DNA of 64,000 nucleotides, from the NCBI GenBank assembly GCA_947311845.1, contig CAMZMU010000059.1:42292982-42356981 (forward strand), read 5' to 3'. How positions within the stretch are numbered: position 1 is the stretch's first letter; the number at the start of each line of letters is the position of its first letter. The position numbers and the translations under genes were made by a program. Below, piece by piece: positions 35,083 to 45,631 of this stretch. The stretch is from Poa pratensis (taxonomy: Eukaryota > Streptophyta > Magnoliopsida > Poales > Poaceae). The notes under the pieces are model-generated. The model saw only the letters and a list, made by a program, of their open reading frames with translations, had not been told where the DNA came from and did not search any database.

Positions 35083-38000
35083 TTGGTTAAAGATCTTGTC
35101 ACTGAAAATTTAGAAGATAGACACATTATCTTTTGTGAGGATGCTTCTAATATTGTCTCACATCCTAAAAGTTCTAGGAAGTCTAGTGTTCCTGTGCTTT
35201 CTGTTAGGATAGGTGATCATTGCTATTATGGTTTATGTGATATTGGTGCAAGTTCTAGTGCTATTCCTTATGAGCTTTACAGGGAAATTATGCACGAAAT
35301 TGCTCCTTGTAAACTTGAAGAGATTGATGTGGTTATTCAGCTTGCTAATAGGGAAACTATCTCTCCAATTGGTATCATTAGAGATGTCGAAGTCCTTTGT
35401 GGTAAGACTAAATACCCTGCTGATTTTCTTGTACTTGGGTCGGCTGCCAATGATAGTTGTCCTATTATTTTTGGTAGACCTTTTCTGAATACTTGTGGTG
35501 CTGTTATAGACTGTAAGAAAGAGAAAATCTTTACTAAATTTGCTGGTGAATCTTATGAATTCAATTTCTCTAAATTTGCTAAAGCACCTTATGAAACTGA
35601 ATTGCCTAGTGAGGATTTTGAAATTGCTCAACTTGCATCTATTGTTCTTGCTCCTAACAATGCTTTGCAGCAACATATGGAGAATCATGAAAGTGAGAAC
35701 TTCAGGGAAGAAAGGAATGAGCTTGATGAAGTATTCCTTCGTCAACCTATGCTCAAACACAATTTACCTGTGGAAGATTTGGGTACCACAATGCCACCCA
35801 AGGAGGATCCTGTTTTTGATTTGAAACCTCTGCCTGATAATCTTAAATATGCTTATATTGATGATAAGAAAATATATCCTGTTATTATCAGCTCTAAACT
35901 TTCAGGTACAGAGGAGGAAAGGTTATTGGGAGTGTTGAGGAAACACCGCGGAGCTATGGGATATACTCTTGATGACCTGAAGGGAATTTCTCCTACTATA
36001 TGTCAGCACGCCATCAACATGGAACCTGATGCAAAGCCTGTTGTTGAGCATCAGCGTCGTTTAATACCCAAGATGAAAGAAGTGGTAAGAAATGAGGTAT
36101 TAAAACTTCTTGAAGCTGGTATTATTTATCCTATTGCTGATAGTAGATGGGTAAGTCCTGTGCATTGTGTTCCTAAGAAAGGAGGAATTACCGTTGTTCC
36201 TAATGAAAATGATGAACTAATTCCTCAAAGAGTAGTAGTTGGTTATAGGATGTGCATTGATTTTAGAAAGGTTAACAAAGTAACTAAGAAAGATCATTAT
36301 CCTTTGCCTTTTATTGATCAAATGCTTGAGAGGTTGTCCAAGAAAACTCACTTTTGTTTCCTTGATGGGTATTCTGGGTTTTCTCAAATTGCTGTGAGAG
36401 CGCAAGATCAAGAGAAAACTACTTTTACTTGTCCTTATGGAACTTATGCTTATAGACGTATGCCTTTTGGTTTATGTAATGCTCCTGCTACTTTTCAAAG
36501 ATGCATGTCTGCTATTTTTCATGGCTTTTGTGAGGAAATTGTGGAAGTCTTCATGGACGATTTCTCCGTCTATGGAACTTCCTTTGATAATTGTTTGCAC
36601 AACCTTGACAAAGTTTTGCAGAGATGTGAAGAAACTAGCCTTGTTCTTAATTGGGAGAAATGCCACTTTATGGTTAATGAAGGAATTGTTCTTGGACATA
36701 AAATTTCTGAAAGAGGTATTGAAGTTGATCGAGCTAAAGTGGAGGCAATTGAAAAGATGCCTTGTCCCAAAGATGTTAAAGGTATTCGTAGTATTCTTGG
36801 TCATGCTGGTTTTTATAGGAGGTTTATTAAAGATTTCTCTAAAATTTCCAAGCCTCTTACTAATCTTCTTCAAAAAGATGTACCATTTGTTTTTGATGAT
36901 GATTGTAAGGAAGCTTTTGAAACTTTGAAAAAGGCTTTAATCACCGCTCCTGTAGTTGAACCACCTGATTGGAATTTACCTTTTGAAATTATGTGTGATG
37001 CTAGTGATTATGCTGTAGGCGCTGTTCTTGGGCAGCGAGTAGATAAAAAGTTAAATGTTATTCATTATGCTAGTAAAACTCTTGATTCTGCTCAAAAGAA
37101 TTATGCCACTACTGAAAAAGAATTTCTAGCTGTAGTTTTTGCTTGTGACAAATTTCGACCCTACATAGTTGATTCGAAAGTCACTATTCATACTGATCAT
37201 GCTGCAATTAGATACCTTATGGAAAAGAAAGATGCTAAGCCAAGGCTTATTAGATGGGTACTTCTTTTGCAAGAATTTGATTTGCATATCATAGATAGAA
37301 AAGGTGCTGAAAATCCTGTTGCTGATAATTTGTCTAGATTGGAAAGCATTCCTTATGATCCTATTCCTGTTAATGATAGCTTTCCAAATGAACAATTGGC
37401 TGCAATAAGTGTAAGTTCGCGAGATAGTCCTTGGTATGCTGATTATGCTAACTTTATTGTTTCCAAGTACTTGCCTCCAACCTTTTCAGCTCAGCAAAGA
37501 AGGAAATTCTTTTATGACTTGCGGCATTACTTTTGGGATGACCCACACTTATATAAAGAAGGAGTCGATGGTATTATGCGAAGATGTGTTCCTGAATATG
37601 AACAACAGGAAATACTGAGGAAATGCCATGGAAGTGCTTATGGAGGGCATCACGCTGGAGATAGAACTGCGCAGAAAGTTCTACAATCAGGTTTTTATTG
37701 GCCTACCCTCTTTAAGGATGCAAGAAAGTTTATTTTATCTTGTGATGAATGTCAAAGGGTTGGTAATATCTCTAGACGCAATGAAATGCCTATGAGTTAT
37801 TCTCTTGTTATTGAACCATTTGATTGTTGGGGATTCGACTTCATGGGTCCTTTTCCTTCTTCACAAGGTAATACTCATATACTTGTTGCTGTTGATTATG
37901 TCACTAAATGGGTAGAAGCTATACCTACTAAAAGTGCTGATGGTGAGACCTCTTTAAAAATGCTTCAAGATGTCATTTTTCCTAGGTTTGGTGTACCTAG

Positions 38001-38772
38001 ATATCTTATGACTGATGGAGGTTCTCATTTTATCCATGGTGGTTTTAGAAAGACTCTTGCTAAATATGGTGTTAATCATAGAATTGCTTCAGCCTATCAT
38101 CCTCAAACTAGTGGACAAGTAGAATTGTCAAATAGGGAGATTAAATCTATCTTGCAAAAGACTGTTAATAAATCTAGAAAAAATTGGGCTAGTAAGTTAA
38201 ATGATGCTTTATGGGCTTATAGAACTGCTTATAAGAACCCCATGGGCATGTCTCCTTATAAAATGGTTTATGGTAAAGCTTGTCACTTGCCTTTAGAATT
38301 AGAACACAAAGCTTATTGGGCAGTGAGAGAACTTAATAGAGATTTTAAACTTGCCGGTGAGAAAAGGTTGTTGCATTTAAGTTCTTTAGATGAATGGAGA
38401 AGTGAGGCTTATGAAAATGCTAGACTCTTTAAAGAAAAAGTTAAGAGATGGCATGATAGGAGAATTCTTAAAAGAGAATTTAATGTTGGTGAGAAAGTTC
38501 TATTGTATAGGTCTCGTCTCAGATTTTTTGCAGGAAAGTTACTCTCAAAATGGGAAGGACCATTTGTTATTGTGGAGGTGTATCGTTCAGGTGCAATAAA
38601 AATTGCTTCATTGAAAGATAACTCTACACAAGTGGTAAATGGTCAAAGACTCAAGCATTATATTTCTGGAGATTCTATTAATGAAGAGGTTGATACAATT
38701 AAAGTGGTGACTCCGGAAACTTTCATTGAAGAACATTTTTCTGGGACTGCAGAATTCGATTCGAATAGGTAA
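35083..38772 (+). CDS. Athila pol polyprotein (protease, RT, RNase H, integrase)
   Basis: Open for 1229 codons. The true pol frame may begin some 150 bp earlier. Aspartic protease: [11 protein letters not shown] at residues 52-62, with isoleucine where many retropepsins have Thr or Ser. Reverse transcriptase: [12 protein letters not shown], then [15 protein letters not shown] and the catalytic FMDDFSVYG at about residue 490. RNase [15 protein letters not shown], with [11 protein letters not shown] and TDHAAIRYL. Integrase: a HHCC finger (HHAGDRT...CDECQRVG, about 855-890), then the DDE residues in [15 protein letters not shown] and [10 protein letters not shown], followed by the GPF/Y-like module [17 protein letters not shown]. 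All catalytic residues appear present, so this could still supply enzyme in trans. Confidence 0.95.
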   Translation: MVKDLVTENLEDRHIIFCEDASNIVSHPKSSRKSSVPVLSVRIGDHCYYGLCDIGASSSAIPYELYREIMHEIAPCKLEEIDVVIQLANRETISPIGIIRDVEVLCGKTKYPADFLVLGSAANDSCPIIFGRPFLNTCGAVIDCKKEKIFTKFAGESYEFNFSKFAKAPYETELPSEDFEIAQLASIVLAPNNALQQHMENHESENFREERNELDEVFLRQPMLKHNLPVEDLGTTMPPKEDPVFDLKPLPDNLKYAYIDDKKIYPVIISSKLSGTEEERLLGVLRKHRGAMGYTLDDLKGISPTICQHAINMEPDAKPVVEHQRRLIPKMKEVVRNEVLKLLEAGIIYPIADSRWVSPVHCVPKKGGITVVPNENDELIPQRVVVGYRMCIDFRKVNKVTKKDHYPLPFIDQMLERLSKKTHFCFLDGYSGFSQIAVRAQDQEKTTFTCPYGTYAYRRMPFGLCNAPATFQRCMSAIFHGFCEEIVEVFMDDFSVYGTSFDNCLHNLDKVLQRCEETSLVLNWEKCHFMVNEGIVLGHKISERGIEVDRAKVEAIEKMPCPKDVKGIRSILGHAGFYRRFIKDFSKISKPLTNLLQKDVPFVFDDDCKEAFETLKKALITAPVVEPPDWNLPFEIMCDASDYAVGAVLGQRVDKKLNVIHYASKTLDSAQKNYATTEKEFLAVVFACDKFRPYIVDSKVTIHTDHAAIRYLMEKKDAKPRLIRWVLLLQEFDLHIIDRKGAENPVADNLSRLESIPYDPIPVNDSFPNEQLAAISVSSRDSPWYADYANFIVSKYLPPTFSAQQRRKFFYDLRHYFWDDPHLYKEGVDGIMRRCVPEYEQQEILRKCHGSAYGGHHAGDRTAQKVLQSGFYWPTLFKDARKFILSCDECQRVGNISRRNEMPMSYSLVIEPFDCWGFDFMGPFPSSQGNTHILVAVDYVTKWVEAIPTKSADGETSLKMLQDVIFPRFGVPRYLMTDGGSHFIHGGFRKTLAKYGVNHRIASAYHPQTSGQVELSNREIKSILQKTVNKSRKNWASKLNDALWAYRTAYKNPMGMSPYKMVYGKACHLPLELEHKAYWAVRELNRDFKLAGEKRLLHLSSLDEWRSEAYENARLFKEKVKRWHDRRILKREFNVGEKVLLYRSRLRFFAGKLLSKWEGPFVIVEVYRSGAIKIASLKDNSTQVVNGQRLKHYISGDSINEEVDTIKVVTPETFIEEHFSGTAEFDSNR

Positions 38773-39005
38773 CAGTTTCGGTAAGAAAAGTTTCGCGAAT
38801 AACTTTCTAGAAGATATTTTCGTCGTTTTTATTAAATATGGAAAAATAAGAGACCGAACCGGATGGGAGACGGCACCCGTGGTGCCCAAACCATAGGTCG
38901 GCGCGGTGGGCCCCCCAGCCGCGCCGCCTGGTGGTTTGAGCACCCCGGAGCTCGTCTCCGATCAGGTTTCCTCCTGTACCTTCCTTATGTTGTAAAACTT
39001 TTTGC

Positions 39006-39012
39006 TATATAA
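39006..39012 (+). promoter_or_regulatory. TATA-like box before the Athila accessory ORF
   Basis: TATATAA about 100 bp upstream of ATG 39108, following a GC-rich block (38900-38939) that also occurs in both LTRs. It may drive a separate short transcript. A spliced subgenomic mRNA using the acceptor near 39094 is the alternative. Confidence 0.4.
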
Positions 39013-39107
39013 CTCACCCGAACCCCCGAGGTTCGTATCTCGCCTTTTCATCGTGTTTCGTTTCGAGCTGTTTCTGTCCAGATATTGTTTTCAGATCTAG
39101 AGCTGCC

Positions 39108-39701
39108 ATGTCTTCATCGAAGCCTCCAAAGGACAGTTTCTTTGTGAACGTCGTCACCCCATACATGGATGAGCTGAAGATGCATCCCAAGGAGTCGCAG
39201 ATGGTTGATGGAAAGCTGCGGACGGAAGACGTGCGAGGACCCAAAGGAGAAGGGAGCCTGGAAGCCAGGATGGAGAAGCTGGAGCAAGAGGTCTTCACAT
39301 ACAAAAAGCTGGCGGAACGTGAAGTGGGAGTCTTCCACTCAATGGTGTCCGCGCTGGTCGCTGAACATAAGAAGGAGACTGCACAACTCTGGGAAGACAT
39401 ATTTCACCTCATCAACACCACCAACAAACTGCAGGCGCAACTCTATGACGTCCAGAATCAAAACTGTGAGTATGAAACTCGGTTTAAAAACATAAGCGCT
39501 GCTGCTAGTTTCAGGATAATCGAAACCAAGTCGTCCTTTGTTGATGGGAAACCCCTTCCCTGGAAGTCTGATGATACCACCACCGAAGGAGTAATTCATC
39601 ATAAGTATTGGCATCCCCTTGGTTTGTTCCAAGCTTGGGGGAGTGCCGCGGTATCACATCATTATCTTTACCTTTTACTTTTCCATAAAGTCATATCGTG
39701 A
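39108..39701 (+). CDS. Athila downstream ORF (coiled-coil accessory protein)
   Basis: 197 codons between pol and the 3' LTR, the position held by env-like genes in Athila elements. It starts MSSSKPPKDSFFVNVVTPYM. The middle is strongly helical and charged (LEARMEKLEQEVFTYKKLAE, then a leucine-rich LHLINTTNKLQAQL-like stretch), suggesting a coiled coil. No signal peptide or clear membrane anchor is seen, so an envelope role is not supported by this reading. The C-terminal 30 residues run into a polypurine-like GCTTGGGGGAGTG (39633-39645), so the true end may differ. A TATATAA lies 100 bp upstream and a TTTTCAG acceptor-like site 13 bp before the ATG. Its function is unknown. Confidence 0.7.
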   Translation: MSSSKPPKDSFFVNVVTPYMDELKMHPKESQMVDGKLRTEDVRGPKGEGSLEARMEKLEQEVFTYKKLAEREVGVFHSMVSALVAEHKKETAQLWEDIFHLINTTNKLQAQLYDVQNQNCEYETRFKNISAAASFRIIETKSSFVDGKPLPWKSDDTTTEGVIHHKYWHPLGLFQAWGSAAVSHHYLYLLLFHKVIS

Positions 39702-41395
39702 GTAGGGAAGTTATCTTATATGATGGTTTGCAATGTGGAAGTATCTCTCTTTTAGTTGGTTATCTATGTATCCCTTGGTGTGAGTTGCCGTTATGAAATA
39801 TTAATGAGAAGTTTTATCATTTACTTTCTGCATACTTTATTTTAGCTTGCAATTCTCTTTCATATTGATAACCTTGTTGTTAGTATAGGGATCACTTTTT
39901 AGAGCACCAAGTTAATCTTTTTGGTTTTGGCAAACTTAGCATTGGTCAGTAGTAGACAATACTTTGAGACTTAAGTAGAGAGAGGGAGTGCATGCAAATA
40001 TATTATTCCATGATCTTTCTTTCTTTGTAGCTCATAAGCTTAGTATTCTTAAGTTAAACTATTTGTGCTTCTAAGGAAGATTGCATGATTATTCTTATCA
40101 CTTGTATAATTGTTTGTATCCCTCAACTCTTATGCTTGCTACATAACCTTGCTAGCCAAAGACCTGTATCGAGAGGGAATGCTTCTCATACATCCAAACC
40201 TTGAGCCAAACCATTGCCATTCGAGTCCACCATAACTTCCTACTATGTGGTATTTTGCGCCATTCCAAGTAAATACTTCATGTGCTACCTTTAAATTATT
40301 CAAAACTTATTACTCCTAGTTTTGTGTCACTGTTTATTAGCTCATGAGGGTGTGTGTTTTATCTTTCTCTTGTCATTTTTCTGACAGACTTTCACCAATG
40401 GACTAGTGGCATATACACCGCTTATCCAACAATTTGCAAAAAGAGCTGGCAAATGGGGTGCCCAGTCCCAATTAACTACAACTTTCATTAATAATTCTCT
40501 TCACATGTTTTGCCCTGATTTATCAGTAAGCAACTTAATTTGCAAATAGACACTCCTCCATGGTATGTGAATGTTGGAAGGCACCCGAGGATTCGGTTAG
40601 CCATGGCTTGTGTAAGCAAAAGGTTGGGAGGAGTGTCAACTATAAAGAAACTAAAATACATGTGTAAACAAAAGAGAAGAGGGATGATCTACCTTGCTGG
40701 TAGAGATAACGTCCTTCATGGGAGCCGCTCTTGAAAGTCTGGTTGACAAGGGGTTAGTGTTCACTTTACTACGATTCGTTGACAACGACATACATCTCAA
40801 ACAACTATTTTTACTCTCTATATGCTTTGCAAAACTTAAAAGCTCTAGCACATGATTTAATCCCTGCTTCCCTCTGCGAAGGGCCTATCTTTTACATTAT
40901 TGTTGAGTCAGTAAACCCATTCCTCTCTATCTCAAGCAAGCATTTGAGTTGTTGAGATCCAATTAGTTATATGTGTTGATACTTCTAATCATATCTCTCA
41001 TTTCCTTGTTTCGCACAATAGCTTTTATCCGAATGAATATAACTTTGAAAGTTATCAATGACTGTAAGGAGACTGTTATGATTAAGGCATGTAAGTTCTG
41101 CTATATAAGCTCTGATATAAAGACTCTTCTCGAAAGATAAGTATGATCTGTTAATTGTTCTCTGACCAAGAGTTTAAGTTTGCCTTCACCAATCATGGTT
41201 CTCTTTATGCACTTCATCGTGGTTCCCTTTACTTATTTCAAGTTAGATTATATGAAGGGAAGTTGCTGTCTAGAATGACTTGTGTATCAATGAATGTGAT
41301 GCTTCTTGTCCGTATTTTATTTATCGACACTTTGCTCCATAAACTTGTGGTCATGTTTACTGAGCTCAGTTTTCGCTTGGGGACAAGCGAGGTCT
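39702..41395 (+). other. Athila 3' untranslated internal region
   Basis: AT-rich, no convincing ORF, as is usual between the last ORF and the 3' LTR in Athila-type elements. Confidence 0.75.
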
Positions 41396-41408
41396 AAGCT
41401 TGGGGGGG
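41396..41408 (+). other. Polypurine tract of Athila element
   Basis: AAGCTTGGGGGGG immediately before the 3' LTR. It primes plus-strand DNA synthesis. Confidence 0.88.
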
Positions 41409-41409
41409 T

Positions 41410-42904
41410 TGATACGTCCATTTTGCATCACTATTTTATATCATAATTTACTGCTATTCATCGATATATTTCATATTTAGAAGTGTTACTTATGTTATTT
41501 TACCTATTTTGCATGTTTGATGAATAATGGAGAATTGGACACCGGAGTCAGGATTCTGCTGGAAAAAGCACCGTCGAGATGCACTATTTCTGAAGATCAA
41601 TAAATCGAAGGAGACATATGGAAGTTCCTATTTTACCAGAAGATGGAGGAGGCCAAAAGGGGAGGCTGAGAAGGCCCTGGGGGCCCTCACACTGGCGCGG
41701 TGGGCCCCCTGCCGCGCCGCCAGGTGGTTTGGGGGCCCTGGCCCACCTCAGCCGTTCCCCCTTCGCGTACTTGACCCCCTCGGAACCCTAACACACAGGG
41801 AGGCCATCGAAATATTCCGCCGCCTCCACGAGGCGGAAAACACCAGAGAGCGAAAAGCTCCCCTGCAGGAAGAAATCTGCCGGGGGAAATTCCCTCCCGG
41901 AGGGGGAAATCGTCGCCATCATCACCGTCATCGAGCTGGACTTCATCGGGATCATCATCATCATCTCCACCGCCAACACCATCATCACCGCCGCTGCACC
42001 CCGTCTCCGCTGTAACATCTAGGGCTGAATCTTGTCTATTTCATAGGGGAAACTCTCCCGGTGTTGATTACTCTTGTTATTGATGCTATTGGGTGAAACC
42101 ATTGGATTAAGGTTTATGTTCAGATTGTTATTCATCATCATATCACCTCTGATCATGTTCCGTATGATGTCTTGTGAGTAGTTCGTTTAGTTCTTGAGGA
42201 CATGGGAGAAGTCTTGATGTTAGTAGTGAACTATGTTGAGTAATATTTAATGGTTTGATGCTTAAGTTGTGGTGTTATTCTTCTAGTGGTGTCATGTGAA
42301 CGTCGACTACATGATACTTCACCTTTATGGGCCTAGGGGAATGCATTGTGTATTCGTTTGCCAATTGTGGGGTTGCCGGAGTGACAGAAACCTGAACACC
42401 CGTTGGTATATCGATGCATGAGGGATAGCAGGATCTCAAAGTTTAATTGTGGTTAGTTTATCTTAATTACTTTCTTGTATTTGCGGATGCTTGCAAGGGG
42501 TATAATCACAAGTATGTATTAGTCCTAGGAAGGGCGGTGCATTAGCATAGGTTCACCCACACAACACTTATCAAAACAATGAAGATTAATCAACTATATG
42601 AAGCGAAAGCACTTGACAATATTCCCGTGTGTCCTCAAGAACGTTTGGTCATTATAAGTACAACAACCGGCTTGTCCTTTGCTGTAGAAAGGATTGGGCC
42701 ACTCGCTGCAACTATTATTACTGCATTTTATTTACTTGTACTTTATTTATCTGTCATATCAAAAACTCCTAAAAACTTGTCTGTGAGCATTTACAGTGAA
42801 TCCTTCATCAAAACCGCTTGTCAACACCTTCTGCTCCTCGTTGGGTTCGACACTCTTATTTATCGAAAGTAATATGATACACCCCCTATACTTGTGGGTC
42901 ATCA
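41410..42904 (+). repeat. 3' LTR of Athila element
   Basis: 1495 bp, about 99% identical by eye to 32446-33943. The differences are mostly single-base indels in homopolymers, a three-base unit loss in the CAT repeat, and TAATAT for TACTAC near the end. Confidence 0.95.
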
Positions 42905-43474
42905 GGGATATGCAGTGTTTTTTGGTTATCTGATTGCCTGTAGTGCTTGTAAGCATGTTACTGTATCTCGCGGCAATACTGAGGCTGGATATAAAGTTGC
43001 GACAACTCTCATTTGGCTACAGTCGCTGCTACGAGAACTAGGCGTATCTTAGTATCGACCCCAATACTTTGGTGTGATAACATTGGTGTGACCTTCTTTG
43101 TCATCAAATCCGGTGCATGCCGGGACCAAACAAACTGAAGTTCACTATCATTTTGTGAGGGAACGTGTGACGCAGATGTTACTGTAGATCAGTTTTATCT
43201 CTTCTATAAGTATCAACTTGCGGACATCTTCACGAAGTTGTTGCCATTGCCATTGTTTGCGTTTTGCCGACACAATATCAACCTCCTAGACACGGTTAAG
43301 ACTGAGGGAGTATGTTATAATCTGTAGTGTTTGTTTTTGGTTCATATATCCAAACCGACGCTTGGTCCGATTCCTGTACATGTAATTGGTTTGTGTATAT
43401 ATACAACTCACGGCCACACCCAAACACTCAAGGCTGATCTTCCAACAAACAACTCCTAAACCGTAATTCTCACA
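42905..43474 (+). mobile_element. Copia remnant, RNase H end and 3' LTR
   Basis: This continues the fragment at 32409-32445: [20 protein letters not shown], then [33 protein letters not shown] and YQLADIFTKLLPLP, the usual tail of Copia pol. It is interrupted by stops and frame changes. ACTGAGGGAGTA (a polypurine tract) precedes a probable LTR starting TGTTATAATC at 43313 and ending near 43474. The 5' half of the element is absent. Confidence 0.85.
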
Positions 43475-43892
43475 ATATGAGATTATATACTGATTTATTT
43501 TCGCCAAAAAACTGGTATTCATTTCATACCCTTGAATTGGTCTATCTCCGCCCCTGCAAGAGAGGCATGTACGTAATTTTTGGGTGGTGTGCTTTACCAT
43601 GTGTGTGGAGTGGCAGTAATTTTCTCCACGGAATTTTAGGGGCTAAAACTAGAAGATAGTAATATGTGACATAATGTCATTTAAGAAATGCTCGTTAATT
43701 TGAAATATCGAAATATAATTGGAAGGCAATTAAAAGGAAGTTATTTGCAACCAACTAAACGTTCATTCTACATCAAGAAATCATTAATTATTGGTTAAGA
43801 ATTGATGGTCACGTCCATATAAAGAGCAAAATATCCTTGGTTAAGGATAGGATATAATTAATAGTGGCGAATGAAGATAAACTTGTCCGCTC

Positions 43893-43900
43893 TATATAAA
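43893..43900 (+). promoter_or_regulatory. TATA box of second defensin-like gene
   Basis: TATATAAA in the same context as at 29835. Duplicated promoter sequence begins about 43625. Confidence 0.8.
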
Positions 43901-43981
43901 CACCACCAGCACGAAGAACACACATATAGCTCGAGACACCGACGAGTAAGAGAAAAGGAAACAGAGAGTCACTCCGGCCTC

Positions 43982-44339
43982 ATGGCCCTCACCATGAACA
44001 AGGCAATGCTTAGGTGCCTGCTAGCTCTTCTCCTGGTGATATCCACCGCTCTCCTCCCATGCGACGCGACAGGGAGAAACATAGGTAAATACTACTACGT
44101 GATCTCCATTTCGTCGTCAGACGCTATTGGCCATGGAAGTGAACTGATTTATTTGAGTTATGCTCGCGACAGGGATAGACATTACCCCTATTGGAAAGTA
44201 CTGCGTGGGTGAGCCGACCTGCGGCGCGAACCCGGAGCCGTGGGCCGTCAACAACTGCAGGACGAGCTGCCTGGCTCTAATTGGCTTTGCCCCCGAGAAG
44301 AGCACCTGTCGCTCGGGCATGTGCTGCTGCTTCAAGTGA
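43982..44339 (+). CDS. Secreted cysteine-rich defensin-like peptide, copy 2
   Basis: Two exons, 43982-44084 and 44173-44339, 89 aa. A second acceptor 7 bases downstream would not keep the frame as well. Exon 1 is the same length as in copy 1, and the signal peptide is nearly identical (MALTMNKAMLRCLLALLLVI). The mature part has diverged strongly but keeps the eight cysteines: C-x5-C-x11-C-x3-C-x12-C-x4-CCC, ending MCCCFK. Conservation of the secretion signal with a variable mature region is what is expected for defence peptides. No lesion is seen. Confidence 0.85.
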
Positions 44340-44360
44340 AGTGAACGCCGTACGTCGAGA

Positions 44361-44913
44361 TGAAGGAGTATCTTGTAGTGTACTAAAACCCGTCTATTGT
44401 TCTTCTCGTTTGTGCACACAAAATAGTGAAATCAATAAACATATAGACATATCTCAAGCTAAGTCATTCCTAGACACCAGGTCATAACAGACTCTCGCGT
44501 CGCCTCCCATGCGGGCGACACGAGAGAAACTCAAACCCTAGCCGCCAGGCCGCCGTTCTCCCCCTCCCCTCCATCGCCACCGCCAAAGCTCGTGCGTGCG
44601 ACGGCAGTGGCGTAGGTTTTCTCCTCCCTCCCGCGGGTGGTCGCTGGGTAGCGCGTGGCGCCCTGGCTCTCGGGGGAGCGGTTCCCGATCTGGTCCACGA
44701 CGGTGCGACATTTGGCTCTCGGTGGCGGCCTGTAGCGTGGTGCTGGTGGGGTCGACGACTCGAGGTGGGCGGTGCGGCTAGGCAGGGCCGATGGTGGTGG
44801 TGGGGGAGTTTTAGGCCACCCTCGGCAACATGAAGGAGTATCTTGTAGTGTACTATGGAAACCGTGTATCGTTCTTCTTGTCCGTGCTAGAAAAAAAGAG
44901 TGAAATCAATAAA
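44361..44913. repeat. Duplicated 3' UTR segments flanking a GC-rich insert
   Basis: GATGAAGGAGTATCTTGTAG, followed by similar sequence to TGAAATCAATAAA, occurs at about 44361-44440 and again at about 44831-44913. Between them is a GC-rich block (about 44490-44820, with AAACCCTAGCCGCC near its start) that looks like the 5' end of a retroposon or captured gene leader. No ORF is recognised. Confidence 0.7.
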
Positions 44914-44969
44914 ATATATAATATGCCATCAATAGGCACACGAGTTTTTTTAATAATAAGCGACTGTTT

Positions 44970-45357
44970 CTGAGAAAGACTTTTGACTTCCGAGCTCCAA
45001 TTAATGCTCCTGACTTAATGGTATTTCGAAATTTCAAAAAATTCTCCAATTTTTTTGGATACATACACATGTTATATACATATATCTGTGTAGTTTTCCT
45101 CAATAATACGTTGTATTGTAGGCTACACAAAAGTCACAAAATTTTGGATCTGAAAAGGGTGAAAAAGAACTCATTTTACTTGATAGATATCTTTTTGTGC
45201 AGATCCCGTATAAAAGATATTGCCCTGAAAATTTGGGCTTACATAAACATGTATATGTACTTGTACGTTTTTTTTAAATCTCCTGAGACGAAGAAATAAA
45301 GTTTTCGATTTTTTTTAAAATCCGGACCACTGAAGCTCGGGGTCAAGAAGTGTTTTT
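44970..45357. mobile_element. Mutator-type MITE, second family member
   Basis: A 9-bp direct repeat CGACTGTTT flanks it (44961-44969 and 45358-45366). The ends are inverted repeats with matching cores ACTTTTGACTTCCGAGCTCC and the inverse of GAAGCTCGGGGTCAAGAAGT. The inside is AT-rich and non-coding. The terminal organisation matches 12983-13802. Confidence 0.82.
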
Positions 45358-45631
45358 CGACTGTTTCCTCACAGACTCACAGTACTACCGATATCGTAGC
45401 ACGCACGGTAAGCATGGCACAGATATCGGGCCGAGCCGGGCCGGGAGGCTCGGCTGGGTACAGGACTCCTCACTTCCTCCGCCAATAAAAGGCGCCGCGG
45501 CGCAGGAGCCGAAGCGAGAGAAGCAGTCACCACCGTACGGAGGCAGGAAGTTGCTAGGGCTTGGAGCAGTTTGCACAGTCGCCGTCGCCTCCTTCCTCCC
45601 AGCGCCGCCACCGTCGCAGCCGTACGCATCC

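Larger units (their letters stand above)
32446..42904 (+). mobile_element. Complete Athila-lineage Gypsy LTR retrotransposon
   Basis: Length 10,459 bp. The LTRs 32446-33943 and 41410-42904 begin TGATACGTCC and end GGGTCATCA. It is flanked by AGGAT (32441-32445) and GGGAT (42905-42909), one base apart from a perfect 5-bp duplication. The tRNA-Asp primer site, gag, pol and an extra ORF, then a polypurine tract, follow in order. The divergent RT box FMDDFSVYG, protease CDIGAS and an ORF after integrase fit the Athila clade, which is abundant in Triticeae. By eye the LTRs differ at roughly a dozen to fifteen positions (about 1%), so insertion is recent, well under a million years at usual grass rates. 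gag has two frameshifts. Confidence 0.95.

Noticed and set aside
35233..36873. Antisense open frames across the Athila pol (175 and 133 codons)
   Set aside because: Shadow frames opposite a real, fully open polyprotein.
39108..39701. Calling the Athila downstream ORF an envelope gene
   Set aside because: Position fits, but no signal peptide, membrane anchor or cleavage motif is visible; coiled-coil content only.
44596..44781. Plus-strand GC-rich frame as a gene
   Set aside because: It lies in the insert between duplicated 3' UTR segments; low-complexity and too short.
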